DNA of 64,000 nt from assembly GCF_012932375.1 (NCBI RefSeq), contig NZ_JAAIIG010000002.1, positions 248,001 to 312,000 of the forward strand, given 5' to 3'. Both the position numbers and the translations under genes were made by a program. This document shows, one piece after another, positions 56,775 through 64,000 of this stretch (position 1 is its first letter; each line of letters begins with the position of its first letter). This stretch comes from Bifidobacterium olomucense (GTDB taxonomy: Bacteria; Actinomycetota; Actinomycetes; Actinomycetales; Bifidobacteriaceae). The notes beneath the pieces are model-generated. The model had not been told where the DNA came from, did not search any database, and worked only from the letters and a program-made list of their open reading frames with translations.

Positions 56775-57338
56775 TCAGCCGAGTACGGCAGCCGAATCGG
56801 TGATGGTGATCAGCGGCGCGAACAACGCCATCGTATCGAGAGCCCGTTGATGGTTCTCAGGGCTGGAACCGGCGCATGCGTCAGCCACCACACGTACGGC
56901 GACGCCGGCGTCCGCGGCGGCCAATGCGGTAGTGATCACACAGCAGTCGGTGGCGACTCCCGCAAGCGCAATCTTCTTGGCCCCGCCGATCGCCTCGGAC
57001 AACGCACTGCCCCACTTACCGAACGTATCACGGCTCACAATCGGATGGCCTGCGGCAAGCGCGGCCGTATCCTCAGTCAAGTCGTACATCGGATCATCCG
57101 GGGGAACCAGGAACTGCGGCCAGTCTTTGAAGTAGTCCACCCATGCGTCCAATGCGGGCGTGGGTGCCACGTAACGGGTGTAGGCTACACGATCCCCGTA
57201 AGCCCTGGCGAGCGCGGCGAACGGAGCGTCAGTAGTGTGGAATGAGCCATCGGGGCAGGCCCAGTCGGACCAGTCGGACTCGGCGAACACTTTCTGACGG
57301 TCGATGACGACCAGCCATTCATCGGACGGAATTGCCAT
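56775..57338 (-). CDS. Isochorismatase-fold cysteine hydrolase (nicotinamidase-like)
   Basis: A 187-residue hydrolase. The catalytic triad is visible: Asp in WLVVIDRQKVF, Lys in VSRDTFGKWGSAL, and the nucleophilic Cys in ALAGVATDCCVITTALAAAD after the cis-peptide position. The fold ends with VVADACAGSSPENHQRALDT. Size and motifs fit nicotinamidase (PncA), which deamidates nicotinamide to nicotinate, but other amidohydrolases share them. GGGGAGAACTGAC precedes ATG 57338. It follows the NCS1 permease with no gap, so enzyme and transporter probably handle the same compound, and an NrtR regulator lies upstream. Confidence 0.85.
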   Translation of the reverse strand: MAIPSDEWLVVIDRQKVFAESDWSDWACPDGSFHTTDAPFAALARAYGDRVAYTRYVAPTPALDAWVDYFKDWPQFLVPPDDPMYDLTEDTAALAAGHPIVSRDTFGKWGSALSEAIGGAKKIALAGVATDCCVITTALAAADAGVAVRVVADACAGSSPENHQRALDTMALFAPLITITDSAAVLG

Positions 57339-57339
57339 G

Positions 57340-58794
57340 TCAGTTCTCCCCTTCCTGTGCTTCCTGAGCTGCGATGTCGCCACGCTGGAACAGCACTGCG
57401 CCCACAAAACCAATCACCAAGGCCACGATCACACCGAGGTTGGCGGACGCCCAAGCGCCTTCCTTGCCTCCGAAAAGTCCAAGGAAGTATCCTTGCCATT
57501 CGAGCCAGCTGGCGGAGGTATTGACCACAAGGCCCCAACCAAGCAACGTGCCGACCACGAGAATCACCAAGGACTTCACGTTCCACGCACCGTAGCGACC
57601 ATCGGCCTTGTATAGGTCTTCGGTGTTGTAGTCCTTGTTGCGCAGCAGCACATCGGCGATGAACAGACCGGTCCACACGGCCATCGGTACGCCCAGAGTG
57701 ATGAGGAAGCCCTGGAACGGGCCGATGAAGGTATCCGAGAAGAAGGTGACGTAGACCACGCCAAGCACAGTCAGGGCCGCGGTCAATCCGGCGGCGGCCA
57801 CGCGCGGCAGCTTGATGCCGAAGCTCAGCAAAGCCAGGCCATTGGAATAGTTATCCATAATGGCACCGGACATGAGACCGAGCACCGCCACGAGAGTGAA
57901 CGGCACAAGGTACCAGGTCGGCAGAATGGAAGCCATGGCACCGATCGGGTCATTGCCCACGGCTTCGGAGAGCTTCTGGTTGGATACGGCCAGCAGACCA
58001 CCGTAAATGACGAGCAGCACCGGGGCCAGCGAGGCGCCGAACGTGGACCAGAATACGATGCCGGCGTTGGAGGACTTGCGCGGCAGATAGCGGGAGTAAT
58101 CGGCTGCCACGTTCACCCAGCCCAAGCCGAAGCCGGTCATGACGAACAGGAATGCGCCCAGCACTGCCGGAGCGGAGCCGGCCTGAGACGCGCCGACTGC
58201 GGCGAAATCAATGTGAGACCAGCCGAGAACCAAGAAACCGATGGTCACCACACCGCTGATCACGGTAATGGCCTGCTGCGCTTTCATGATGAGGTCGTAG
58301 CCGAAGATGCCGGCGACCACCACAAGCCCCACCACGATGATGGTGGAAATGATCTTCGGCGCGGCACCGGTTCCCCAGCCGAGACGCTGGAATGTGGAGG
58401 CAAGCGCCAGCACGGCGGTGGTGGTCAGCGAGATCTCCCAACCGAGTGTGGCAATCCAGCTCAGCACGGACGGGACCTTGGCTCCCTCGACGCCGAAGGT
58501 AGCGCGTGTGATGACCATCGTCGGAGCATTGGCGCGCTTGCCGGCGATGGATACGATGCCCACCAGCAGGAACGAGACGACAATACCCAGGATGGCGGCG
58601 AGCGTCGCCTGCCAGAACGAAATACCGAAGCCAAGCGCCCATGCACCGTACGACATGGCGAGCACGGAGATGTTTGCGGCGAACCATGGCCAGAACAGAT
58701 CCTTCGGGCTGCCGTGGCGGTCGGACTCGGCGATGGTGTCGATGCCCTGCTCCTCCACGGAGAGCGCGGAGCTCTTCTCCTTGGCGTCACTCAT
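57340..58794 (-). CDS. NCS1-family nucleobase/vitamin:cation symporter
   Basis: A 484-residue permease with about 12 helices of the purine-cytosine permease family: GSPKDLFWPWFAANISVLAM (the family entry), ANAPTMVITRATFGVEGAKV, VSFLLVGIVSIAGKRA, FLFVMTGFGLGWVNVAADYS, RYLPRKSS, and a C-terminal helix LGVIVALVIGFVGAVLF. NCS1 members import cytosine, purines, hydantoins, thiamine or pyridine compounds. Coupling to a nicotinamidase-like enzyme and an NrtR gene suggests nicotinamide, nicotinate or a riboside, which is inference. AAGAAGG precedes the ATG. Confidence 0.9.
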   Translation of the reverse strand: MSDAKEKSSALSVEEQGIDTIAESDRHGSPKDLFWPWFAANISVLAMSYGAWALGFGISFWQATLAAILGIVVSFLLVGIVSIAGKRANAPTMVITRATFGVEGAKVPSVLSWIATLGWEISLTTTAVLALASTFQRLGWGTGAAPKIISTIIVVGLVVVAGIFGYDLIMKAQQAITVISGVVTIGFLVLGWSHIDFAAVGASQAGSAPAVLGAFLFVMTGFGLGWVNVAADYSRYLPRKSSNAGIVFWSTFGASLAPVLLVIYGGLLAVSNQKLSEAVGNDPIGAMASILPTWYLVPFTLVAVLGLMSGAIMDNYSNGLALLSFGIKLPRVAAAGLTAALTVLGVVYVTFFSDTFIGPFQGFLITLGVPMAVWTGLFIADVLLRNKDYNTEDLYKADGRYGAWNVKSLVILVVGTLLGWGLVVNTSASWLEWQGYFLGLFGGKEGAWASANLGVIVALVIGFVGAVLFQRGDIAAQEAQEGEN

Positions 58795-58959
58795 AGTGAA
58801 CCTTCTTCTCTTGTTTTCCTTGTGTTTTGGTTATGTTGATTTGGCTAAGAGTCATTGCTGCCGATTTGATGCCGCGATTGAGACCGTGCGAGGCACATGC
58901 GTTGTCTCTCACTGGATTCGCGTTTGCCTCGGATTGCGATCATTCCGCTTGTGCGTCCA

Positions 58960-58992
58960 CGCTGCGCACAGGCGAGTCACCCGTGCGCAGCG
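58960..58992 (-). terminator. Hairpin spanning the nrtR stop codon
   Basis: CGCTGCGCAC (58960-58969) and GTGCGCAGCG (58983-58992) pair perfectly over 10 bp, and the nrtR stop codon (58977-58979) sits in the loop. It could attenuate read-through into the permease gene 182 bases downstream. No T-run follows. Confidence 0.55.
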
Positions 58993-59828
58993 GGAATCAA
59001 CGGAGACAAGGCGTCGTCGGCATGAGTCGTGGCATGCTCCGCTTCATGATCGATCTGCGAATCGGCGGACTCGATCATGTCTTGGCGGGAGTACGTTGAA
59101 GCATTCCCCTGCCATGGCGAAGCGATGCCCAGAGTGTCCGAAGGCACATACCGATAGACCGCGGCAGGACGCTGTCGCCCTTCACGCACTTTCCGACCGG
59201 TATCTTCAAGGTCACCGGAGGCAAGCATCTTGCGGCGGAAATTCGCCAGATCAAGGCTTTGACCGGCGATGGCCTCATAGACGCCATGCAACTGACGCAA
59301 CGTGAAAGTGGGTCCGAGCAGACGGGTAGCCACATCCGAATACTCGATTTTGGAACGAAGACGAGCCAACGCGTAGTCGATGATGTCACGATGGTCGAAG
59401 GCCAACGGTGGCAAATCGTCTTCCGGGAACCAACGCACGTTGTCGTCGTCCTCGGCATCCACCGCCTCACGTTGCTCGACCAGCGCCCAGTACACGATGG
59501 AAACCATCGGCAGCCCGCCATGCGAACGTGCCGGGTCTCCGAACGTGTACAACTGCTCCAGATAGCGAGGATGCAGGGACGTGGTGGATTCCAGCGCCAT
59601 GTACGCGGATTGCTCCAAAGAACGGTCCGCCCTCAAATCCCCTCCCGGCAGCGCCCAGCAACCGAGAAACGGCTGACGAACCCGTCTGACAAGCGGCAGC
59701 CACAGCTGGCAATGCGATGCGGAAGTATCGCGAACGTCATGCGAGCGAGGACCGAGTGCGAGAATCACCACGGATACGCCAATTTGCGGCGGCGCGTTGC
59801 GGCGTTCGGATACGTTGCCGAATCCCAT
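58977..59828 (-). CDS. nrtR: NrtR-type Nudix-related transcriptional regulator of NAD metabolism
   Basis: A 283-residue protein. The N-terminal Nudix fold (PPQIGVSVVILALGPRSHDV, LGCWALPGGDLRADRSLEQS) has a degenerate catalytic box: where hydrolases have REUxEE this reads MALESTTSL, so it should bind ADP-ribose-like effectors without cleaving them. The C-terminal winged helix has the NrtR pattern LLGPTFTLRQLHGVYEAIAG and LDLANFRRKMLASGDLEDTG. A polar tail follows. AAGGAGG fixes ATG 59828. A 31-bp palindrome lies 48 bases upstream. It is followed on the same strand by the NCS1 permease and nicotinamidase-like genes. Confidence 0.9.
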   Translation of the reverse strand: MGFGNVSERRNAPPQIGVSVVILALGPRSHDVRDTSASHCQLWLPLVRRVRQPFLGCWALPGGDLRADRSLEQSAYMALESTTSLHPRYLEQLYTFGDPARSHGGLPMVSIVYWALVEQREAVDAEDDDNVRWFPEDDLPPLAFDHRDIIDYALARLRSKIEYSDVATRLLGPTFTLRQLHGVYEAIAGQSLDLANFRRKMLASGDLEDTGRKVREGRQRPAAVYRYVPSDTLGIASPWQGNASTYSRQDMIESADSQIDHEAEHATTHADDALSPLIPAAHG

Positions 59829-59875
59829 GCCATGCCTCCTTCCGGCGAGCCTTCCCCCTGGTAGGACAGCATAGC

Positions 59876-59906
59876 ACTAGTTATAGTCACTATGACTATA
59901 ACTAGT
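59876..59906. promoter_or_regulatory. Palindromic operator upstream of nrtR (putative NrtR box)
   Basis: A perfect inverted repeat with 14-bp arms, ACTAGTTATAGTCA and its complement, around a 3-base centre. It lies between scpB and nrtR, 48 bases before the nrtR start, and includes TATAAC on the minus strand, a possible -10. Position and symmetry fit autoregulation by NrtR; I saw no second copy in front of the permease gene. Confidence 0.85.
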
Positions 59907-59941
59907 CGAATATGAGACAGGACGTGGCGAGCAATCGCACG

Positions 59942-60571
59942 TCAATCGTCCGCACGGCCCGGCTGCATCACCGGCTCATCCCCGGTGACATCGTCCACGG
60001 GCGGTAGGAATGGTGCCAGCGAGGGCAGGTCATCAAGCGACGTCAGTCCCATCTTGTCCAGAAACAGGGCGGACGTCGTCAACAGCGCGGCATGGGAGTC
60101 GGGATCGACGCCATCTTCCTTGACCAGACCGCGTACGGTCAGCGAGCGGATTACGCCATCCGAGTTAACGCCACGGATGGCGGCGACCTGCGCACGGGTC
60201 ACAGGCTGTCGATACGCGATAATGGCCAATGCTTCAAGAGCCGCCTGACTGAGACGAGCGGTCTGACCATCGGTGACGAACGCTCCGACCAAAGGCTCAT
60301 AGGCGGCACGGCTGGCGAACTGCCAACCGCTGGCGGTCAGACGTAGTTCAAAACCGCGCGGGCGAACGCCTTGTTCCGGGTTGCCTTCGTATTCCTCGCG
60401 GAGGGATTCCAGTGCCAACTCCACGGTACGCGCTCCGCAACCGAGTATGCGAGCCAGATCGGCTGAGGTCTGCGGCTCATCGGCGGCCATCAATATCGCC
60501 TCCAAACAGGCGGGCAGCCCACCGGGATATTCACCGGCGACAGAATTCGTGGCGAAAGTCTGCTGATGCAT
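59942..60571 (-). CDS. scpB: Segregation and condensation protein B
   Basis: A 209-residue kleisin-associated winged-helix protein of the SMC-ScpAB condensin. Signatures: GLPACLEAILMAADEPQTSA (helix 1), RGFELRLTASGWQFASRAAY, and the central SQAALEALAIIAYRQPVTRA followed by QVAAIRGVNSDGVIRSLTVR, GLVKEDG. A short acidic tail ends the protein. The ATG shares one base with the scpA stop (TGATG), so translation is coupled. Confidence 0.95.
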   Translation of the reverse strand: MHQQTFATNSVAGEYPGGLPACLEAILMAADEPQTSADLARILGCGARTVELALESLREEYEGNPEQGVRPRGFELRLTASGWQFASRAAYEPLVGAFVTDGQTARLSQAALEALAIIAYRQPVTRAQVAAIRGVNSDGVIRSLTVRGLVKEDGVDPDSHAALLTTSALFLDKMGLTSLDDLPSLAPFLPPVDDVTGDEPVMQPGRADD

Positions 60572-61479
60572 CAGGCGAAATCCTCCTCACTGACTGCGCC
60601 GTACCCGTCATCGTCGTCATGCACGCCGGGCACCCAGCGTAACCGAAGATCCTCGAACGGCCCATCTTGCCGGTATCGCAACGACCCTTGTTTGAAGAAC
60701 AACAGTATGGCCATGAATCGAGCCACCACTTCGATACGCGTCGTGCAATCGGCGGTAAGTTCGCGGAAACTCAACGAGCCGGCATTATCATCGCCGCCAT
60801 CCGGTCCACCGTGGTCCGCGTTCTCCTGCTCCAGCGCGGCTTTGAGCCGTTCGCGTACCAGCAAGGACTGCGCACGCAGATCAACCAACGGCACATGAAG
60901 CTGGTGGACGGACACCTGCTGCACAGGTGCGTTGGCGATCACGCGCGCGGCAAGACGCGCCAGCTCGTCCGCACTCACCGTCCAGACGAGTTCGGGCAGC
61001 AGCGCGGCCACGGTGTCATCCACTATGGCGGGATGCGGGAACCGGCCGGCATTGGCGGCCATACGCGCACTGAAATCGCCGGCGGCTTGTTTGTAGGCAC
61101 GGTATTGCAGCAATCGCGCGAACAGCAGATCCCGTTCTCGCAAGGCTGCGAGGCTTTGCTCGTCACGTTGGCCTTCCTGTCCGGAAGGCAGCAGTGCGGC
61201 GCTTTTGGCCTCTACCAGGATCGAGGCCACATCCAGAAAAGCGCTGGCCTCGTCCATGTTGCGCGTGAAGTCCAATGCGCGCACATAGGTCAGGAATTCC
61301 TCGGTGATTGAGGACAGCGACACTTCGGTCAGCTCCAGCCGATTGTTGGCGATCAAGCCGAGCAGCGCATCGAACGGACCGGAATAGACCGGCAAATCCA
61401 CGCGGAAACCGATGGTCGGCGAGCCAGCAGCATCATCATACTGGGAGGCAAACGCGTCAGACATGGCAGAACCGTTCAT
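60571..61479 (-). CDS. scpA: Segregation and condensation protein A
   Basis: A 302-residue kleisin of the SMC-ScpAB condensin. The N-terminal SMC-neck-binding part is GFRVDLPVYSGPFDALLGLI, ANNRLELTEVSLSSITEEFL; the central ASAFLDVASILVEAKSAALL is the family signature; the C-terminal winged helix (FRELTADCTTRIEVVARFMA, ILLFFKQGSLRYRQ) binds the SMC head. The start is at 61479 or 61464. It sits between parA and scpB in the standard actinobacterial order. Confidence 0.94.
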   Translation of the reverse strand: MNGSAMSDAFASQYDDAAGSPTIGFRVDLPVYSGPFDALLGLIANNRLELTEVSLSSITEEFLTYVRALDFTRNMDEASAFLDVASILVEAKSAALLPSGQEGQRDEQSLAALRERDLLFARLLQYRAYKQAAGDFSARMAANAGRFPHPAIVDDTVAALLPELVWTVSADELARLAARVIANAPVQQVSVHQLHVPLVDLRAQSLLVRERLKAALEQENADHGGPDGGDDNAGSLSFRELTADCTTRIEVVARFMAILLFFKQGSLRYRQDGPFEDLRLRWVPGVHDDDDGYGAVSEEDFA

Positions 61480-61551
61480 CGACGCTTCTTTTCCGCTCTT
61501 GTCGGTTCAGCCACATACTCGACCCGCCATCTGCCATCGCAGGCAGCAGGT

Positions 61552-62505
61552 TCAGGCCACAATGCCACGGGCCACAAGCTCTCGCGCGACCTCACGGTAT
61601 TCCTTGGCGGTTTTATGCTCGGGGGCGAACACCACCACGGGAGCCGCGGCCACCGTGGAATCCGGCAGTTTGATGGAACGGGAGATCACCGTGTGGAAGA
61701 CCTTGTCTTGGAATGCCTCGTAGATGCGTTGGCAGACCTCTTCGCAGTGCAACGTCTTGGTGTACATGGTCACCAGCACGCCGTATACCTCCAGCGACGG
61801 ATTGATACGGGACTGTACCTTTTCGATGGATTGCATCAGCAGGGCCACGCCTCGCAAAGCGAAGAACTCTGCGGCGACGGGGATGATCACACCGTCCGCG
61901 GCGGTCAACGCGTTGACGGTGAGCAGACCGAGCGAGGGCTGGCAGTCAACGATGATGAGATCGTATTCGTTCTTGAGTTTACGCAGCACACCGGCGAGAA
62001 TCTGCTCTCGCCCCACTTCGGTAACCAGTTGGACTTCGGCGGCGGACAGGTCGATGTTCGCCGGAATCACATCGATGTTCTCGAACGCCGTGTGTTGTAT
62101 CACATCGTGCGGGTCCACGGAAATGTCGAACAGGGCCGTATAGATGGTATTCTCCACGGCGTTCGCGTTGATGCCCAACCCCACGGTGGCGGCACCCTGC
62201 GGATCGAAATCCACGATGAGTACGCGGCGGCCATATTGGGCCAACGCGCCGGCGATGTTGATGGAACTGGTGGTCTTGCCTACGCCGCCCTTCTGATTGC
62301 ACATGGCGATGACCCGCGCCGGGCCATGCTGCTGCAGGGGTGCAGGGGCAGGGAAGGTTTCGTATTCACGTCCAAGCTGATCGGTAGGCATACCGTCTAC
62401 CTTATCAACATCCTCGCCATGAGGTGGAGCAACGACATACGTTCCCGCCATAGGCAAAGTCCCCTGACGGAAATCCTCTCCTCGATCGTCGCGCCAATCA
62501 CCCAT
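61552..62505 (-). CDS. ParA-family ATPase (chromosome partitioning-like)
   Basis: A deviant Walker ATPase, 317 residues from the chosen start. Motifs: RVIAMCNQKGGVGKTTSSIN (Walker A with the first Lys), VLIVDFDPQGAATVGLGINA (A'), YDLIIVDCQPSLGLLTVNAL (Walker B), and the C-terminal PEHKTAKEYREVARELVARG. It is linked to scpAB and xerD, the conserved actinobacterial location of a second ParA/Soj-like protein. No parB is adjacent, so it may help position DNA or other cargo rather than act in the classical parABS system. The start is uncertain (62547, 62505 or 62449); a longer frame would overlap xerD. Confidence 0.9.
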   Translation of the reverse strand: MGDWRDDRGEDFRQGTLPMAGTYVVAPPHGEDVDKVDGMPTDQLGREYETFPAPAPLQQHGPARVIAMCNQKGGVGKTTSSINIAGALAQYGRRVLIVDFDPQGAATVGLGINANAVENTIYTALFDISVDPHDVIQHTAFENIDVIPANIDLSAAEVQLVTEVGREQILAGVLRKLKNEYDLIIVDCQPSLGLLTVNALTAADGVIIPVAAEFFALRGVALLMQSIEKVQSRINPSLEVYGVLVTMYTKTLHCEEVCQRIYEAFQDKVFHTVISRSIKLPDSTVAAAPVVVFAPEHKTAKEYREVARELVARGIVA

Positions 62506-62632
62506 GCCAGCCTCGTCTCCTCGCCGAACACACCGCTCACCACTCATCCAGACTACTCGTGGGGCTCGGCCAGTGATCCAGGGACTTATTGCATATGCGA
62601 TTCCTGTGAGCCCGCTACCGCTTACAAACCTC

Positions 62633-63574
62633 TTAACGGGCACGCGGATGGGCCATGAGGTACGCCTCGATGAGATGTTCCGGGCTCACATGCGTATATA
62701 TCTGCGTGGTGGTCACGCTGGCATGGCCAAGCAGCTCCTGCACCGTGCGCACGTCTGCCCCGCCCTGAATGAGGTGGGTGGCAAAGGAGTGGCGCAGTGT
62801 GTGCGGGTGCAGCGGACGGGTGATGCCGGCCTTCTCCCCCGCTTCCTTGACCACTTCCCAAATGGATTGGCGGGAGATGCGGCGGCCGCGTTTATTGAGG
62901 AAAACAGCGCGCCGTTCGGGGACTTTTGCCGTGGTACGGCGTTCCAGCTCTCCTCGCGCGGCATTGAGGTACCTGGTCAGCGCCTCGCATGCGTATCCGC
63001 CGATGGGCACGAGCCGTTGTTTGGATCCCTTGCCCATGAGCCGGGCGACATGTTCCGTCAAGTCGATGTCGTCGAGGTTCGCGCCGGCGGCTTCCGAAAC
63101 ACGGCAGCCGGTGGCATACATGAATTCAAGCAACGCCTTGTTGCGCAGCTGAACGGGATCGGCGCTCACGCCGGCTGCGGTTTCGTCAGGCAGAACCGCA
63201 TCGAGCAGACGCGCCACTTCATCGACGCTCAATACGTCCGGCAGTGTGGATATTCCTTTGGGTGCCTTGATCGAAGCGGAGACATCATCCGAGACCATGT
63301 GTTGGGCTAGGGCGAAACGATGGAATTCATGCAATGAAGCGAGACGCCGTGCTTTGGAACGGGCGGATTCCCCTGCGATATCCAGCGCGGCGACGTAATC
63401 TTCCACATCCTGTCTGCCGATGTCTTCCGGGTTGCTGATGCCACGGGATTGCAACCAGCCCACGTATTTGGTGATATCCGACTTGTAGGCACCTACCGTG
63501 GCGTCGGCCAGTCCCCGTTCCACTCCGATGTGGACGAGGAACTGTTCGGTAAGTCTGTCGAAACTGCTGGTCAT
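62633..63574 (-). CDS. xerD: Tyrosine recombinase XerD
   Basis: A 313-residue recombinase, partner of XerC (28533-29513). The core-binding domain is FLVHIGVERGLADATVGAYK; catalytic residues are R in MYATGCRVSEAAGANLDDID, K in LMGKGSKQRLVPIG, HxxR in HPHTLRHSFATHLIQGGADV, H in LLGHASVTTTQ and Y in IYTHVSPEHL. Location between rplT and parA-scpAB identifies it as XerD. TAGGACCTC precedes the ATG. Four 8-bp tandem repeats lie 15 bases upstream of the start. Confidence 0.95.
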   Translation of the reverse strand: MTSSFDRLTEQFLVHIGVERGLADATVGAYKSDITKYVGWLQSRGISNPEDIGRQDVEDYVAALDIAGESARSKARRLASLHEFHRFALAQHMVSDDVSASIKAPKGISTLPDVLSVDEVARLLDAVLPDETAAGVSADPVQLRNKALLEFMYATGCRVSEAAGANLDDIDLTEHVARLMGKGSKQRLVPIGGYACEALTRYLNAARGELERRTTAKVPERRAVFLNKRGRRISRQSIWEVVKEAGEKAGITRPLHPHTLRHSFATHLIQGGADVRTVQELLGHASVTTTQIYTHVSPEHLIEAYLMAHPRAR

Positions 63575-63588
63575 GAGGTCCTATGGTA

Positions 63589-63620
63589 GGTCATACGGTC
63601 ATACGGTCATACGGTCATAC
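63589..63620. repeat. Four tandem copies of an 8-bp unit upstream of xerD
   Basis: GGTCATAC is repeated four times without interruption, ending in AACC. It lies 15-46 bases upstream of the xerD start, in its leader or promoter. Copy-number change would alter spacing but not coding sequence. Confidence 0.9.
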
Positions 63621-63722
63621 AACCACATGTTCTTTCGGAAGAATACGCGTGCCATCTGCCGGTGTGCGTTGCGCAAAGGCATCGAGAACCGTGGGCAGAA
63701 TCCTCTGAAGGGCAACGGATAT

Positions 63723-63753
63723 GATAAGACCCCGCGTAGTGCGGGGTCTTATC
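63723..63753 (-). terminator. Terminator of the infC-rpmI-rplT operon end
   Basis: GATAAGACCCCGC (63723-63735) and GCGGGGTCTTATC (63741-63753) form a perfect 13-bp stem with a 5-base loop, 40 bases after the rplT stop. The U-tract is weak. Confidence 0.8.
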
Positions 63754-63792
63754 AAGATATCAGCCTATAAGCAATCCACTGGATTGTCCGTT

Positions 63793-64000
63793 TCACGCCT
63801 CAGCAGGAGCGTTGACATCCTCAGGCAGAGCGGCCTTGGCAGCCTCGACGATGGTCTTGAAGGTCTCGGCATCGGAAACGGCGATCTCGGCGAGAGCGCG
63901 ACGATCCAGCTCGATACCGGCCAGACGCAGGCCCTGGATGAAGCGGTTGTAGGTGATGCCCTCAGCGCGGACGGCAGCGTTGATGCGCTGGATCCACAGC
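63793..64000 (-). CDS. rplT: 50S ribosomal protein L20 (partial, C-terminal part)
   Basis: The last 68 residues of L20, an early 50S assembly protein that binds 23S rRNA. Visible sequence: [40 protein letters not shown], then [20 protein letters not shown] and a short Ala-rich tail. The N-terminal half lies beyond the right edge, where infC and rpmI are expected further upstream in the operon. Confidence 0.97.
   Translation of the reverse strand, partial: LWIQRINAAVRAEGITYNRFIQGLRLAGIELDRRALAEIAVSDAETFKTIVEAAKAALPEDVNAPAEA

Overview
The window is a stretch of a Bifidobacterium chromosome, most likely from the longum/breve group. This rests on gene content and order, not on a database search: the actinobacterial neighbourhoods rplT-xerD-parA-scpA-scpB and DUF3710-DUF3159-TrmA, a large bifidobacterial-type exopolysaccharide (EPS) locus, the moderately high GC, and the absence of any IS element or phage gene. 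Most genes lie on the minus strand. No tRNA, rRNA or CRISPR array was found.

Layout. 1-6210: the start of miaB (cut by the left edge), a flavin monooxygenase, a stand-alone (p)ppGpp synthetase, a drug/metabolite exporter, a Bax-inhibitor-1 membrane protein and a DUF5067 protein. 6431-11562: a two-component system, a DUF262 protein with a degenerate nuclease domain, and a GNAT acetyltransferase. 11697-20812: aconitase, a CtpE-like P-type ATPase with an upstream lipoprotein, and the RNA methyltransferase/DUF3159/DUF3710 cluster. 20949-28120: exonuclease III, three large hairpins that share a loop sequence, and a complete oligopeptide ABC importer (binding lipoprotein, two permeases, fused double ATPase). 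28533-38795: xerC, a MacB/FtsX-type ABC exporter, a small SH3-like protein, the overlapping pheA-tyrA pair preceded by a 51-bp palindromic repeat array, a small membrane protein, and typA with a cluster of hairpins at its 3' end.

39020-56367 is a Wzx/Wzy-type EPS locus. Fourteen minus-strand genes, nearly all joined by ATGA overlaps, run from a small HTH protein and a Wzz/BY-kinase through glycosyltransferases, acetyltransferases, a polymerase candidate and a flippase. One glycosyltransferase converges on the end of the operon. No priming sugar-phosphate transferase is present. A run of ten G (minus strand) lies upstream of the operon in what looks like a promoter spacer, so expression may be phase variable. 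A 263-bp direct repeat inside the operon could delete one glycosyltransferase gene by recombination.

56775-64000: a nicotinamidase-like hydrolase, an NCS1 permease and an NrtR-type regulator with a 31-bp operator (a candidate NAD-precursor salvage operon), then scpB, scpA, parA, xerD and the end of rplT.

Starts were set mainly by ribosome-binding sites and overlaps. Functions come from recognising motifs by eye; no alignment or structure prediction was run.
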